From assembly GCF_900107975.1 (NCBI RefSeq), contig NZ_FNVF01000013.1:49924-113923 (forward strand): a stretch of 64,000 nt of DNA, read 5' to 3'. Both the position numbers and the translations under genes were made by a program. Numbering within the stretch: position 1 is the stretch's first letter; every line of letters starts with the position of its first letter. Of the stretch, positions 52,523 through 61,560 are shown piece after piece. This DNA comes from Paenibacillus sp. UNC499MF (lineage in GTDB: Bacteria; Bacillota; Bacilli; Paenibacillales; NBRC-103111). The notes below the pieces were generated by a model that worked only from the letters and a program-made list of their open reading frames with translations, did not search any database and was not told where the DNA came from.

Positions 52523-53195
52523 CGAACTGGGTTACGTTGTGAATCTGATTGGAGAAGAAGTTAAGATCAACCGGGGCGGTCCCGATTCCGTAACGGGAAA
52601 ACTGATCAATGTTCATACCGATTATTTATCCTTGCAAACCAATGAGGGAGTCATTTACATTAACGCCTCTCATATCAAAAGCGTAACGGAAAGCGCGGGA
52701 AAAACCGAATATCCGAGTTACGCGAATGTCGTTTCGGCATATGACTTCCAGGAACTGCTCAAAAAATTCCATCAAAAATTCGTGAGAATCAACCGCGGCG
52801 GCCCTGAGAAGATCGAAGGCGTCATCGCTGAAGTCAAACAAGATTACCTCGTATTGGTCGTAAACAACGAAGTCGTCCGGATCGCGCTTTTCCACATTAA
52901 AAGCATCGGTATCGCTTCCTCGAACAAAAGCGGCGGCAATCAGAAGAACCAAAGCAAAGGCGGCCAAACCCGTGGCAATCAAACCCGCGGCAATCAAACT
53001 CGCGGCAACCAAACTCGCGGCAATCAAACCCGTGGTAACCAGACTCGCGGCAATCAAACCCGCGGCAACCAAACCCGCGGCAACCAGACTCGCGGCAATC
53101 AAACTCGTGGCAATCAAACCCGCGGCAACCAATCTCACCGCAATCACACAAAAGGATTCACAGGCAGCGGCAATCCGTTCCGTTTATTCTTCTAA
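52512..53195 (+). CDS. Coat-like protein: two Sm-like repeats plus (TRGNQ)11
   Basis: Predicted 227-aa protein. Two ~50-residue repeats at ~10-60 and ~85-135 share KINRGGPDSVTGKLINVHTDYLSL/RINRGGPEKIEGVIAEVKQDYLVL and end in HIKSV/HIKSI, like DUF2642-type beta domains of coat-associated proteins. Then an N/Q/K linker and eleven exact TRGNQ pentapeptides, closing NPFRLFF. Thr and Arg in every repeat make it, like the neighbouring CotG-like protein, a plausible CotH phosphorylation target. GAGAGGGG precedes ATG 52512. Confidence 0.7.
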   Translation: MSVNELGYVVNLIGEEVKINRGGPDSVTGKLINVHTDYLSLQTNEGVIYINASHIKSVTESAGKTEYPSYANVVSAYDFQELLKKFHQKFVRINRGGPEKIEGVIAEVKQDYLVLVVNNEVVRIALFHIKSIGIASSNKSGGNQKNQSKGGQTRGNQTRGNQTRGNQTRGNQTRGNQTRGNQTRGNQTRGNQTRGNQTRGNQTRGNQSHRNHTKGFTGSGNPFRLFF

Positions 53196-53360
53196 ATGCG
53201 TGATATATCCCCTCGTTTCAGCTCCTCCGATTCAAAAGCGGCGGCCGCTCACCGGCCGCCTCCACTTCCGTTTTTACAGGTCTGCGGGATGTCAACGTCT
53301 GTTCCCTATAGACATGCTGTCCCCGAAATCTTTTGCAGGACTAGGAAAGGAGGAAATGCG

Positions 53361-54026
53361 ATGAAGCTTCTGCACTCTTTCCTGGGTAAACTTGTCGACG
53401 TCGGCTTATCCGGAAAAAAACTGCCCCTCCGGGGTTCCCTTATAGATGTGGGCAACGATATTATCGTTCTCCACAACGGAAGCCAGTTCACTTACATTCC
53501 CACTCTTCATCTTCAATACATGACCTTGGCGGAAGATCCGACCGCCGTCGATCCCGCGCCCCAGCCTGAACTTCCATTCGATCATTCCGAAATTGCATAC
53601 CGCAAAATTTTAATGAACGCCAAAGGCATTTTCAGCGAAATTTCCATCAGCGGCTCTCAGTCTTTGCACGGGTATGTCACAAGCATTATGAATGATTTCT
53701 TCGTTTTCTTCTCCCCCGTTTACCGCACGGTATACATTTCATTGGAACATGTGAAAAGCATAACCCCGTATATTTCCAACACGACGCCCTATTCTCTCGG
53801 TCAGGACCGGTTTCCTCTTCACCCCACGGGTACGACACTGTCAAGAACGTTCGAGCAGCAGCTCAAAAAACTGGTCGGCGAATTAGTCGTCTTTAATCTG
53901 GGAGAAGCCCCCAATAAAATCGGCCGCCTTAACGTGGCGGAAAACAACATGCTGGAGCTTGTTACGGCGAACGGCCAGCAGCTCTTCATGCACATGAGCC
54001 ATGTCAAATCGGTTCATCTGCCTTAA
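53361..54026 (+). CDS. Three-repeat Sm-like coat-associated protein
   Basis: Predicted 221-aa protein with three divergent copies of the same beta domain as the upstream gene: LVDVGLSGKKLPLRGSLIDV...HLQYM; FSEISISGSQSLHGYVTSI...HVKSI; LVGELVVFNLGEAPNKIGRL...HVKSV. It has no low-complexity tail. ATG 53361 follows AAAGGAGGA; the 165 bp before it carry no other gene. Likely co-expressed with the TRGNQ-repeat gene; function unknown. Confidence 0.7.
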   Translation: MKLLHSFLGKLVDVGLSGKKLPLRGSLIDVGNDIIVLHNGSQFTYIPTLHLQYMTLAEDPTAVDPAPQPELPFDHSEIAYRKILMNAKGIFSEISISGSQSLHGYVTSIMNDFFVFFSPVYRTVYISLEHVKSITPYISNTTPYSLGQDRFPLHPTGTTLSRTFEQQLKKLVGELVVFNLGEAPNKIGRLNVAENNMLELVTANGQQLFMHMSHVKSVHLP

Positions 54027-54042
54027 TCTTGACCGTCATACA

Positions 54043-54066
54043 GTCGCGTATAACGCGGCTTTTTTA
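54043..54066 (+). terminator. Terminator of coat-like gene pair
   Basis: GTCGCGT and ACGCGGC pair around ATA, followed by TTTTTT. Confidence 0.8.
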
Positions 54067-54129
54067 ATGCTCCGTTTTCCCGAAGACCGCGAGATATCGG
54101 TTCTTTTCGCCGTACTGCCGGCACCCGCT

Positions 54130-54178
54130 AAAAAAAGACACGGCACCCCGGATACAGGTCTGCCGCGTCTTATTTTTT
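54130..54178 (-). terminator. Terminator of metNIQ operon
   Basis: Minus strand AAGACGCGGCAGACC pairs with GGTGCCGTGTCTT (one internal mismatch), followed by TTTTTAG. Confidence 0.8.
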
Positions 54179-54204
54179 CGGATATACGGTTATGGCTCCG
54201 TCAG

Positions 54205-55071
54205 CTAAAAAGCCGGCACAACGGCAACGCCATATTTGTCCTGGATGAATTTTTTTACCTCGGGACCGGTAAGCGCCGCATCAAGCTTTTTGATTTCATC
54301 CCGGCTCTCGTCGCCTTTGCGGACAACGATCACATTCGCGTAAGGAGAGTTGGCGTCCTCCCGGAATAAGGCCGACTTGGGGTCAAGCTTGGCTTCAAGA
54401 ACGAGATTGGTATTGATAACGGCGCCGTCCAAATCGGGCAGCGCCCTCGGAAGCGTAGCGGAGTCCGTTTCGAAAAACTTCAGGTTTTTCGGATTGTCCA
54501 CGATATCTTTAGGCGTGGCCTCGTAGGTGGTCAGTCCGTCCTTCAGCTTGATAAGCCCCTGCTGCTGCAGCAGAACCAGCGCCCGGTATTCGTTGGACGG
54601 GTTGTTCGGAATGCCGATTTTCGCTCCGTCTTTGATCTCATCCTTGGACTTCAGCTTGCTCGAATAAAATCCGATCGGTTCCACATGAACCTTGGCCGTC
54701 ACCGCAAAATCAAAGCCCTTCTCTTTTTTGACCGAATCCAGGTACGGCACGTGCTGGAAATAATTCGCGTCAATCTGTTTGTCTTTCAAGGCCGGATTCA
54801 ACTGGCCTTCGTCATCGAACACTTTAATGTCCAGATGGATTCCCTGCTCTTTCAATTTCGGTTTTACGACCTCCAAAATTTCCGCATGCGGCACGGCTGC
54901 CGCTCCGACGGTGAGCTTCACCTCTTTGGCGGGTTCCTTGGACGCTCCCGGCGTACTTCCGGTTTTCTCCGAAGCGGCAACCTCTCCTTTGCCTTGGCTG
55001 CCGCATCCGGCGGCCGTTAACGTGACAGCCAGCAGAATGGCGGCAATAGCACTAAGTCGTGTAGATGTCAT
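54205..55071 (-). CDS. metQ: MetQ/NlpA-type substrate-binding lipoprotein
   Basis: Predicted 288-aa lipoprotein: lipobox AAGC, linker, then the NlpA fold (KLTVGAAAVPHAEILEVVKPKLKEQG in two parts, QIDANYFQHVPYLDSVKKEKG, KIGIPNNPSNEYRALVLLQQ, GAVINTNLVLEAKLDP). It binds methionine or a related sulfur compound outside the cell. Third gene of the transporter operon, 55 bp after metI. The organosulfur context leaves the true substrate open. Confidence 0.93.
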   Translation of the reverse strand: MTSTRLSAIAAILLAVTLTAAGCGSQGKGEVAASEKTGSTPGASKEPAKEVKLTVGAAAVPHAEILEVVKPKLKEQGIHLDIKVFDDEGQLNPALKDKQIDANYFQHVPYLDSVKKEKGFDFAVTAKVHVEPIGFYSSKLKSKDEIKDGAKIGIPNNPSNEYRALVLLQQQGLIKLKDGLTTYEATPKDIVDNPKNLKFFETDSATLPRALPDLDGAVINTNLVLEAKLDPKSALFREDANSPYANVIVVRKGDESRDEIKKLDAALTGPEVKKFIQDKYGVAVVPAF

Positions 55072-55126
55072 GGAATACGCCTTCTTTCTTCTATGTAATG
55101 GATAAAAAAATCATAATGGCCGACTC

Positions 55127-55795
55127 TTACTCCAGTTTGTAGCGCTTGCGGATGACCGATTTGGCGATAGAGTCGCCGGACCACTGAATAATCTGGACGA
55201 TCAGAATAATGAGAATAACCGTGGCGATCAGGATATCTTCCCGGAACCGCTGATAGCCGAACCGGATGGCGAGGCTGCCGAGCCCGCCTGCCCCTATGGC
55301 GCCCGCTACCGCCGTAAATTCCGTGATCGCGATGACGCCGATCGTGACCGCCCGGATCAAGGCCGGCAGCGCCTCCGGGATCAGTACGCGGAGTATGATG
55401 GTCCACGGCGAGGCGCCGACCGATTTGGCCGCTTCGATCTTGCCGGAGCTGACTTCTTTCAGCGAATTTTCGATGATCCGCCCCAGAAACGGAGCGGCAC
55501 CGATCGAAAGGGACACAATCGCCGCCGTAGGTCCGAGGGTCGTGCCGACAATGAGCCGGGCAAGCGGAAGAAGCAGCACGATCAGAATGATGAACGGCAG
55601 TGACCTTACCGCGTTGATGGCGGCGCCGATCACTTTATGCAGCCTCGGCGCCGCAAGAATGCCGCCTTTTTCCGTAACCACTAAAGTAATGCCGAGCGCA
55701 CTGCCAAGCAGAAAAGCGAACAGGGAAGACCAGACGACCATAAACAGCGTCTCCTGCAACCCTTCGACCAGCAGGTCGACCAAATCGTCTCTCAT
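55127..55795 (-). CDS. metI: MetI-type ABC permease
   Basis: Predicted 222-aa permease with five spans and the EAA loop [31 protein letters not shown]. Typical MetI N-terminus ([23 protein letters not shown]). Its start overlaps the metN stop by 4 bp. Confidence 0.94.
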   Translation of the reverse strand: MRDDLVDLLVEGLQETLFMVVWSSLFAFLLGSALGITLVVTEKGGILAAPRLHKVIGAAINAVRSLPFIILIVLLLPLARLIVGTTLGPTAAIVSLSIGAAPFLGRIIENSLKEVSSGKIEAAKSVGASPWTIILRVLIPEALPALIRAVTIGVIAITEFTAVAGAIGAGGLGSLAIRFGYQRFREDILIATVILIILIVQIIQWSGDSIAKSVIRKRYKLE

Positions 55796-56577
55796 ATGCC
55801 TGCCCCCGCTCCTTCCAGGACCGTCCGCTCCCTGCGGTAATGGTCGATAATGCTGACGAATCTTCTTGCGGTATCGCTCTCCGGCTGGAGAAAGAACTTA
55901 TCCACGGTTCCGGTCTCTACAATTCTACCTTTTTCTATGACCGCCATATTGCGGCAGATATGCTGGAGAACGTCCAGCTCGTGCGTGATCAGCACAATCG
56001 TCAAGTTCAGCTGGCGGTTAATATCTTTGAGCAGCTCCAGCGTCGAATACGTCGTTTGCGGGTCGAGCGCCGAGGTCGCCTCATCGCTCAGAAGGACGTC
56101 CGGTTCGTTCACCAGCGCCCGGGCAATGCCGACCCGCTGCTTCTGGCCTCCGCTGAGCTGGGACGGGTAGACGTTCTCTTTGTCCCCCAGCTGCACCAGA
56201 TCCAGAATCTCTCTTACTCTCTCGGCCAGAAGCGGTTTCGGAACGCCCGCCACTTTAAGAGGGAACGCCACGTTCTGGAACACCGTTTTCGAATCAAGCA
56301 GATTGAACTGCTGAAAAATCATGCCGATTTTACGGCGGGCCATCCGCAGTTCTTTCTCGTCCAGGTCCGTGATGCGCAGCCCCTCGATTTCCACGGTGCC
56401 CGAATCGGGCTCCTCCAGCCGGTTGAGGCAGCGGATTAACGTGGATTTCCCCGCCCCGCTAAATCCGATAATGCCGAAAATATCCCCCTTTTGTATGCGC
56501 AGATTGATGTTTTCCAGGGCCGTTACGGGCCCGTCGGCGCTTTTGTACGACTTGGTCAGATTTTCTACGAGAATCAT
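55792..56577 (-). CDS. metN: MetN-type ABC ATPase lacking the NIL domain
   Basis: Predicted 261-aa ATPase: Walker [11 protein letters not shown]-loop FQQFNLL, signature [15 protein letters not shown], Walker [14 protein letters not shown]. The usual MetN (~340 aa) carries a C-terminal NIL domain that binds methionine and inhibits transport; here the protein ends shortly after the ATPase core (EGAGAGI), so this trans-inhibition appears absent. First gene of metNIQ, behind an attenuator leader. Confidence 0.92.
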   Translation of the reverse strand: MILVENLTKSYKSADGPVTALENINLRIQKGDIFGIIGFSGAGKSTLIRCLNRLEEPDSGTVEIEGLRITDLDEKELRMARRKIGMIFQQFNLLDSKTVFQNVAFPLKVAGVPKPLLAERVREILDLVQLGDKENVYPSQLSGGQKQRVGIARALVNEPDVLLSDEATSALDPQTTYSTLELLKDINRQLNLTIVLITHELDVLQHICRNMAVIEKGRIVETGTVDKFFLQPESDTARRFVSIIDHYRRERTVLEGAGAGI

Positions 56578-56606
56578 GTGCTACACCTGCCCGGAAATTT
56601 TTTCAA

Positions 56607-56676
56607 TAAAAAAAACCAAGCCCATCTTACCGGCCGTCCGGTAAAGAGCTTAGTTTCCAGTGATCTGGTCAACTAA
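56607..56676 (-). promoter_or_regulatory. Attenuator leader of metNIQ (terminator/antiterminator)
   Basis: Minus strand: a terminator stem forms between 56655-56638 (AACTAAGCTCTTTACCGG) and 56633-56614 (CCGGTAAGATGGGCTTGGTT), followed by a U-run (56613-56607). A competing hairpin at 56676-56650 pairs TTAGTT with AACTAA around CCAG/CTGG and consumes the first six bases of the terminator arm. No S-box, T-box or other known consensus is seen in the ~135-nt leader. Confidence 0.7.
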
Positions 56677-56719
56677 CGACTTATGAAGTTATTTCCGACT
56701 AAACCAATGTCTTTTGTTT

Positions 56720-56748
56720 AATTTATCTCAGCTTTTCCCTCTTGTCAA
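56720..56748 (-). promoter_or_regulatory. metNIQ promoter
   Basis: Minus strand TTGACA (56743-56748), 17-bp spacer, TAAATT (56720-56725). Start point near 56712. Confidence 0.78.
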
Positions 56749-56775
56749 CCGCCTTTTGAGAATAAAAAACGAGGA

Positions 56776-56811
56776 TTGACGGCCTCCGGAGCTTGATGTT
56801 AATGTTTAACA
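56776..56811 (+). promoter_or_regulatory. Promoter and operator of LLM monooxygenase gene
   Basis: TTGACG (56776-56781), 18-bp spacer, TAATGT (56800-56805). A perfect inverted repeat TGTTAA-TGT-TTAACA (56797-56811) covers the -10, a likely repressor site. Confidence 0.6.
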
Positions 56812-56853
56812 TATTATTCCTATGAAATAACTAGGTTATAAGGAGGAACGCCA

Positions 56854-58200
56854 TTGACAGCCAAAAGACAGATCAAGCTATCCGCCTACCTCGTAGGCAC
56901 CGGAATGCATGTCGCCTCGTGGAAACATCCGAATGCGCAGAGAAGCGCCAGCATCTCCATCGACTACTACAAAACACTCGCCCGGACGGCCGAACGCGGC
57001 AAGTTCGATATGGCTTTTATCGCGGACAGTCTCGCCATTAACGAGGATTCCCATCCGAATATCCTGAACCGTTTCGAGCCGGTTACCCTTATCACGGCGC
57101 TTGCGGGCGCCACATCCAAAATCGGCGTCGTCGCCACCGCCTCCACGTCCTACATCGAGCCGTTCAATCTGGCGCGTTCCCTGCTGTCCGTCGATCAGAT
57201 CAGCAAAGGCCGGGCGGGCTGGAATATTGTGACGACACGCGATCTGTCCGGCAGTACGGCCCGGAATTTCGGAGCCCAGGATCACCTGGAACATGGCTTC
57301 CGTTACAAAAGAGCGGAGGAATTCGTCGAGGTAGTGACGGGGCTCTGGGATTCGTGGGAGGACGATGCCTTTGTTCAGGACAAGGAAAGCGGTGTTTTCT
57401 TTCAGCCGGATAAAATGCACCGTCTTAACCATCAAGGCGAATTTTTCTCCGTCGAGGGACCGCTGAATATCGCGCGTTCACCCCAGGGGTATCCGGTGCT
57501 GGTGCAGGCCGGGACCTCCGAATCCGGACAGCAGTTTGCCGCCAAGCGGGCGGAAGTGATTTTCTCCATCAAGTACAGCAAGCGGGAAGCCCGGGAGTTT
57601 TACGACGCGTTCAAAAGCAAAGCCGCCTCTTTCGGCCGTTCCCCCGACGAGGTCGTTATTTTGCAGGGGATCTTTCCGGTGATCGGTTCAACCCAGGAGG
57701 AAGCCGACGAGAAATACAGGCAGCTCGAATCGTATATTTCCGAGGCAACGGGTTTCAGCTTCCTGAAAGATTATTTCCCCGGTGTCGATTTTGCGGGTTT
57801 AACGCTGGAATCGCGAGCCGCCGATGCGGGTCTGGACCGCCTCCGGCTGGACAAATCCGATTACCGGAAGCACCAGCCCGTTATCGCCCGGGAAAATCCG
57901 ACGCTCCGTGAAGTCTACTCGCTTCTTACGGGCTCTTTCAGCCGGGAGGACTGGGTCGGCACCCCCGAGAAAATTGCGGATACGCTTGAGGAGTGGTTTA
58001 CGGAGCGCGCAGCCGACGGTTTTATGCTCATGGCCCCGCTTCTGCCGGACGGGCTTCACGATTTCGTGGAGGAAGTCGTGCCGCTTCTTCAGCGGCGCGG
58101 ACTTTTCCGCACGGAGTATACGGGCGATACGCTCAGGGAGCATCTCGGTCTTCTCGTGCCGGAGAACCGCTACTCCCGGGTAGAAGCCTCCCGGCCGTAG
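56854..58200 (+). CDS. LLM flavin-dependent monooxygenase (NtaA/SnaA/CmoJ type)
   Basis: Predicted 448-aa flavin-dependent monooxygenase of the bacterial-luciferase fold. Seen: LSAYLVGTGMHVASWKHP, GKFDMAFIADSLA, NRFEPVTLITALAGATSKIGVV (in parts), GRAGWNIVTTRD, SPQGYPVLVQAGTSESGQQFAAK and VGTPEKIADTLEEWF. Related enzymes (e.g. B. subtilis YtnJ/CmoJ) oxidise S-alkyl-cysteine derivatives with FMNH2. Start TTG 56854 follows AAGGAGG. Divergent from metNIQ, with its own promoter and palindromic operator. Confidence 0.9.
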   Translation: MTAKRQIKLSAYLVGTGMHVASWKHPNAQRSASISIDYYKTLARTAERGKFDMAFIADSLAINEDSHPNILNRFEPVTLITALAGATSKIGVVATASTSYIEPFNLARSLLSVDQISKGRAGWNIVTTRDLSGSTARNFGAQDHLEHGFRYKRAEEFVEVVTGLWDSWEDDAFVQDKESGVFFQPDKMHRLNHQGEFFSVEGPLNIARSPQGYPVLVQAGTSESGQQFAAKRAEVIFSIKYSKREAREFYDAFKSKAASFGRSPDEVVILQGIFPVIGSTQEEADEKYRQLESYISEATGFSFLKDYFPGVDFAGLTLESRAADAGLDRLRLDKSDYRKHQPVIARENPTLREVYSLLTGSFSREDWVGTPEKIADTLEEWFTERAADGFMLMAPLLPDGLHDFVEEVVPLLQRRGLFRTEYTGDTLREHLGLLVPENRYSRVEASRP

Positions 58201-58282
58201 GCGGGCACTCGCAAGCTCGCCGGCAGGCGGCCGCCTGCGCTGTGACAGGCATTCGCAGCGGTATGTGCCGCCGCAAATGCAC

Positions 58283-58321
58283 ACCGAAAAGGAGCCCCGA
58301 TTGTTCGGGCTCCTTTTCGGT
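58283..58321. terminator. Bidirectional terminator
   Basis: ACCGAAAAGGAGCCC and GGGCTCCTTTTCGGT are exact inverse complements around CGATTGTTC. It lies between the convergent LLM and cysteine synthase genes; no further gene in 58322-58457. Confidence 0.8.
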
Positions 58322-58457
58322 GCGTGCGCGCTCGACCGGGGGTCGCTTCGGCGAGTTCGGGCCGCCGTACCGGTACGGCGCCTCCGATAAACGGCTGCAC
58401 GCCGGCATGTCGCCTATACGGCCATATGTCGGCATCTATCGGCACGGCACTGCGAAT

Positions 58458-59423
58458 TCAAGCATCGTAAAGCCCCGTGCTTAAATATCGCTCCCCCGTA
58501 TCGGGAGCGATGCAAAGCACTTTTTTCCCGCTTCCGAGCTTCTTGGCTACCCGCATACCCGCCCATACGGCCGCTCCCGAAGAAGGACCGAGAAGAAGCC
58601 CTTCCCGGCGTGCAAGCTCCCTGGCCGTCTCGTGCGCGTCCTCGTCCCCGACCTGCAGCACCTCGTCGTAGAGCCGCGTATTGAGGACCGGCGGAATAAA
58701 GCTGGGACTGATTCCGGGGATGCGGTGAGTCCCCGGCTCGCCGCCGGAAAGTAGAGGCGAGCAGCGCGATTCGACGACATAAATGCGTAAATCCGGCAGT
58801 CTGGATTTAAGCGCCTCCCCCGTGCCCGTTATCGTGCCGCCGGTGCCCGAGGTACATACGAATGCGTCCAGCCTCCCCTGCATCTGCTCCCATATTTCCG
58901 TAGCGGTCGTAAACCGGTGGACGTCGGCATTGCCGGCATTCTCGAACTGGACGGGAACGAAGCTTCCGGGAATCCGGCGTTCCAGCTCCCTTGCCCTGCG
59001 CAGACCGCCTTCGATCTTTTCTTCCGCCGGGTAAATGACGACAGCCGCCCCGTATGCCTGCAAAATTCCCGCCCGCTCCGAAGACATGTTATCGGACATG
59101 ATCACGATAAGCTTGTAGCCCTTGACCGCCGCTACCATCGCCATGCCGATGCCCGTATTGCCGCTGGTCACTTCGATGATCGTTCCGCCGGGGAGCAGCC
59201 TGCCGTCCCGTTCCGCCTGCTCGATCATATGCCGGGCCGCACGGTCTTTTACGCTTCCGCCCGGGTTGAACGACTCCAGCTTAACGTAAAGCTCGGCGTC
59301 ATTCTCACCCGGCAGCCGCCGGATACGGACGGCCGGAGTATCCCCGATCAGCTCCAATACGCTGCCCGCCATTGCGGGACTGTATCCGGCTCCCTTCACT
59401 TCTTCCCGGTCTCTTGCAGACAT
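58458..59423 (-). CDS. PLP-dependent cysteine synthase family protein
   Basis: Predicted 321-aa fold-type II PLP enzyme of the O-acetylserine sulfhydrylase/cystathionine beta-synthase family. Seen: LIGDTPAVRIRRL, FNPGGSVKDRAARHMIEQAE with the PLP Lys, TSGNTGIGMAMVAAVKGYK and the phosphate loop GTGGTITGTGEALK. It could join sulfide released from organosulfur compounds to O-acetylserine. ATG 59423 follows GGAGGAGG. Last gene of the minus-strand sulfur operon. Confidence 0.92.
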   Translation of the reverse strand: MSARDREEVKGAGYSPAMAGSVLELIGDTPAVRIRRLPGENDAELYVKLESFNPGGSVKDRAARHMIEQAERDGRLLPGGTIIEVTSGNTGIGMAMVAAVKGYKLIVIMSDNMSSERAGILQAYGAAVVIYPAEEKIEGGLRRARELERRIPGSFVPVQFENAGNADVHRFTTATEIWEQMQGRLDAFVCTSGTGGTITGTGEALKSRLPDLRIYVVESRCSPLLSGGEPGTHRIPGISPSFIPPVLNTRLYDEVLQVGDEDAHETARELARREGLLLGPSSGAAVWAGMRVAKKLGSGKKVLCIAPDTGERYLSTGLYDA

Positions 59424-59458
59424 GAGAGATGCCTCCTCCCGCCTCCGGGATTGTGATA

Positions 59459-60022
59459 TCAGCTTCCGATCGTCACTTCTCCCGCCTCTCCGCTGCCGGA
59501 AGAATGCAGGACTTTGCCCGTTATTTCCTGGGGTCGCTGCAGCAGATTCAGGATGGGACAGACTTCCTCGACCCCCCGGTGAAGCTCGGCGATTTCTTCT
59601 TGGGAAGCGGCCGACTCGATGTGCAGCGTGTAGCGGATGTTATGAGGCCAGAAGGGGATCTCCTCGTAACCGTCTTTTCCGGCGAACTTGTGGAGCTCGC
59701 CTTCAACCTCTACTTCCAGCGACTCCAGCGGGACTCCGCGCAGAGCGGCTTGAATCAGCGTAATGTGCGTCAGGCAGCTTCCGAGAACGCCGAGCTGAAT
59801 CTCCGCCGAATTCGGTCCGAGATCGAAGCCGGCAAAATCCGGCAGGCTGTCGCTGAGAATCTGGAAATTCCGGATCCGGATTTCCCTTACGCCGCTCCTG
59901 TCCTTCGCTCTTACCTTTGCTTTCAGCACGTCCGAAGGCTGATTCGCGACTCTCTTGCGCTCCTCTTCGCGCTGCTCCAAAGACTCTTTTTTGGCGGCCA
60001 AATACTCGTTTAACTGGCTCAT
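59459..60022 (-). CDS. OsmC family protein
   Basis: Predicted 187-aa OsmC/Ohr-fold protein. The two reactive cysteines lie in LGVLGSCLTHITLIQAA and VEEVCPILNLL. The family reduces organic or fatty-acid hydroperoxides using dithiols; sulfur-operon members may protect thiol enzymes. ATG 60022 follows GGGAG; 35 bp precede the cysteine synthase gene. Confidence 0.87.
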   Translation of the reverse strand: MSQLNEYLAAKKESLEQREEERKRVANQPSDVLKAKVRAKDRSGVREIRIRNFQILSDSLPDFAGFDLGPNSAEIQLGVLGSCLTHITLIQAALRGVPLESLEVEVEGELHKFAGKDGYEEIPFWPHNIRYTLHIESAASQEEIAELHRGVEEVCPILNLLQRPQEITGKVLHSSGSGEAGEVTIGS

Positions 60023-60080
60023 AACGCTCACTCCCGTTCCTATGGATTGAACTGCCGTTCCCTGCCTGGCCCCGCCCACT

Positions 60081-60096
60081 CTGAAGAATTCTTCAG
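60081..60096. promoter_or_regulatory. 16-bp perfect palindrome in OsmC leader
   Basis: CTGAAGAATTCTTCAG, in the 188-bp gap between the LLM and OsmC genes. Possible regulator site or mRNA hairpin without loop. Confidence 0.35.
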
Positions 60097-60210
60097 GAAA
60101 ACGGGTCAGGTTACGATTCCCCTGCGAGCGGACTCCCCGCCCACGACACTCATCTCACGCATATGCTCTGTGCAGCAGTGCTACAATGCCGCCAACTCTG
60201 TCAACCCGGC

Positions 60211-61536
60211 TCACACCGTCTCCGGCTGTTTCGTATACCGGTTGGCCGGTACCGGAAGCCCCAGGTTGCCCCGAAGCGTATCGCTTTCGTACTCCGTACG
60301 GAAAATGCCCCGCTGCTGGAGGATCGGCACGACATGATCCACGAAATCCTCCAGACCGCTCGGTACGGCGGCGGAAAGCATAAAGCCGTCCACGGCGCCC
60401 GCTTCGAAATATTCCTGGATAAGATCGGCGACCTTCTCCGGCGTTCCGACAAAGCGCCCTTTGGGCGTAGCGGCCTGAAGAGCCACCTGACGGAGCGTAA
60501 GGTTCTTCTCCTTCGCTTCCTCCTTGATTTTGTCCGTCCCGCTCTGGAAGCTGTTCTTGCCCAGATCGCCCAGTTCCGGGAACGGCTCATCCAGCGGATA
60601 TTGCGAGAAATCGTGATGCTCGAAAAACCGGCCCAAATAATCGAGCGCCGTCTCGATCGTCACGAGGTCCGCCACCTCCTGATATTTGCGTTCGGCTTCC
60701 TCCTCGGTCGACCCGATAATCGGCCCGATCCCCGGGAAAATAAGCACTTCGTCCGGCGAACGCCCGTGCGACGCCGCCCTTTCCTTCACTTCCTTGTAAA
60801 AGCGGACGGCGTCCTCCAGATTTTCCTGCCCGGCGAAAATGGCATCCGCCACTTTAGCCGCATAGTTTTTGCCCACTTCGGAGGCTCCCGCCTGAAAAAT
60901 AACCGGCTGCCCCTGTCTGGAACGGGCAATATTCAGCGGTCCCCGGACGGAGAAAAATTCTCCCCGGTGATTCAGAGTGTGCAGCTTCTCCGGATCGAAA
61001 AATACGCCCGACTTCTTATCCCGTACGAATGCGTCGTCTTCCCAGGAATCCCACAACCCTTTCGTCACTTCCAGGTATTCTTCCGCGATTTTATAGCGCA
61101 GATCATGCTCGGGATGCGGTTTTCCGTAGTTTAACGCGGAGCCTTCGAGCGGAGAAGTGACGACGTTCCACCCCGCGCGTCCTCCGCTGATGGCGTCGAG
61201 AGAAGCGAACTGCCGGGCGACCGTAAACGGTTCGCTGTACGAGGTCGACAAGGTCCCCACGAGACCGATATGTGTGCTTACGGCAGCCAAAGCGCTCAGA
61301 ATCGTAATCGGTTCGAAGCGGTTCAAAAAATGCGGAATCGACTTCTCGTTGATATACAAGCCGTCGGCGATGAAGATCAGATCGAACTTGCCCGCTTCCG
61401 CCTTCCGCACCCATTTTTTGTACAGCTCGAAATTCACGCTCGCGTCCGGCTGCGCGTCGGGGTGCCTCCACATCGCCGGATTACCTCCGACACCGTGCAG
61501 AAGCGCGCCCAGCTTCAACTGTCTTTTTTTACTCAT
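60211..61536 (-). CDS. LLM flavin-dependent monooxygenase, second copy
   Basis: Predicted 441-aa paralogue of the 56854 gene: [54 protein letters not shown] (in parts), [43 protein letters not shown] and [15 protein letters not shown]. Likely acts on a different S- or N-alkylated substrate. ATG 61536 follows AAGGGGAG, 24 bp after the DinB gene. Confidence 0.9.
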   Translation of the reverse strand: MSKKRQLKLGALLHGVGGNPAMWRHPDAQPDASVNFELYKKWVRKAEAGKFDLIFIADGLYINEKSIPHFLNRFEPITILSALAAVSTHIGLVGTLSTSYSEPFTVARQFASLDAISGGRAGWNVVTSPLEGSALNYGKPHPEHDLRYKIAEEYLEVTKGLWDSWEDDAFVRDKKSGVFFDPEKLHTLNHRGEFFSVRGPLNIARSRQGQPVIFQAGASEVGKNYAAKVADAIFAGQENLEDAVRFYKEVKERAASHGRSPDEVLIFPGIGPIIGSTEEEAERKYQEVADLVTIETALDYLGRFFEHHDFSQYPLDEPFPELGDLGKNSFQSGTDKIKEEAKEKNLTLRQVALQAATPKGRFVGTPEKVADLIQEYFEAGAVDGFMLSAAVPSGLEDFVDHVVPILQQRGIFRTEYESDTLRGNLGLPVPANRYTKQPETV

Positions 61537-61560
61537 GATCCTTCTCCCCTTCCGCTATTG

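Noticed and set aside
56578-56712. S-box (SAM-I) or T-box riboswitch before metN
   Set aside because: The conserved S-box and T-box sequences could not be found; only generic terminator/antiterminator folds are visible.
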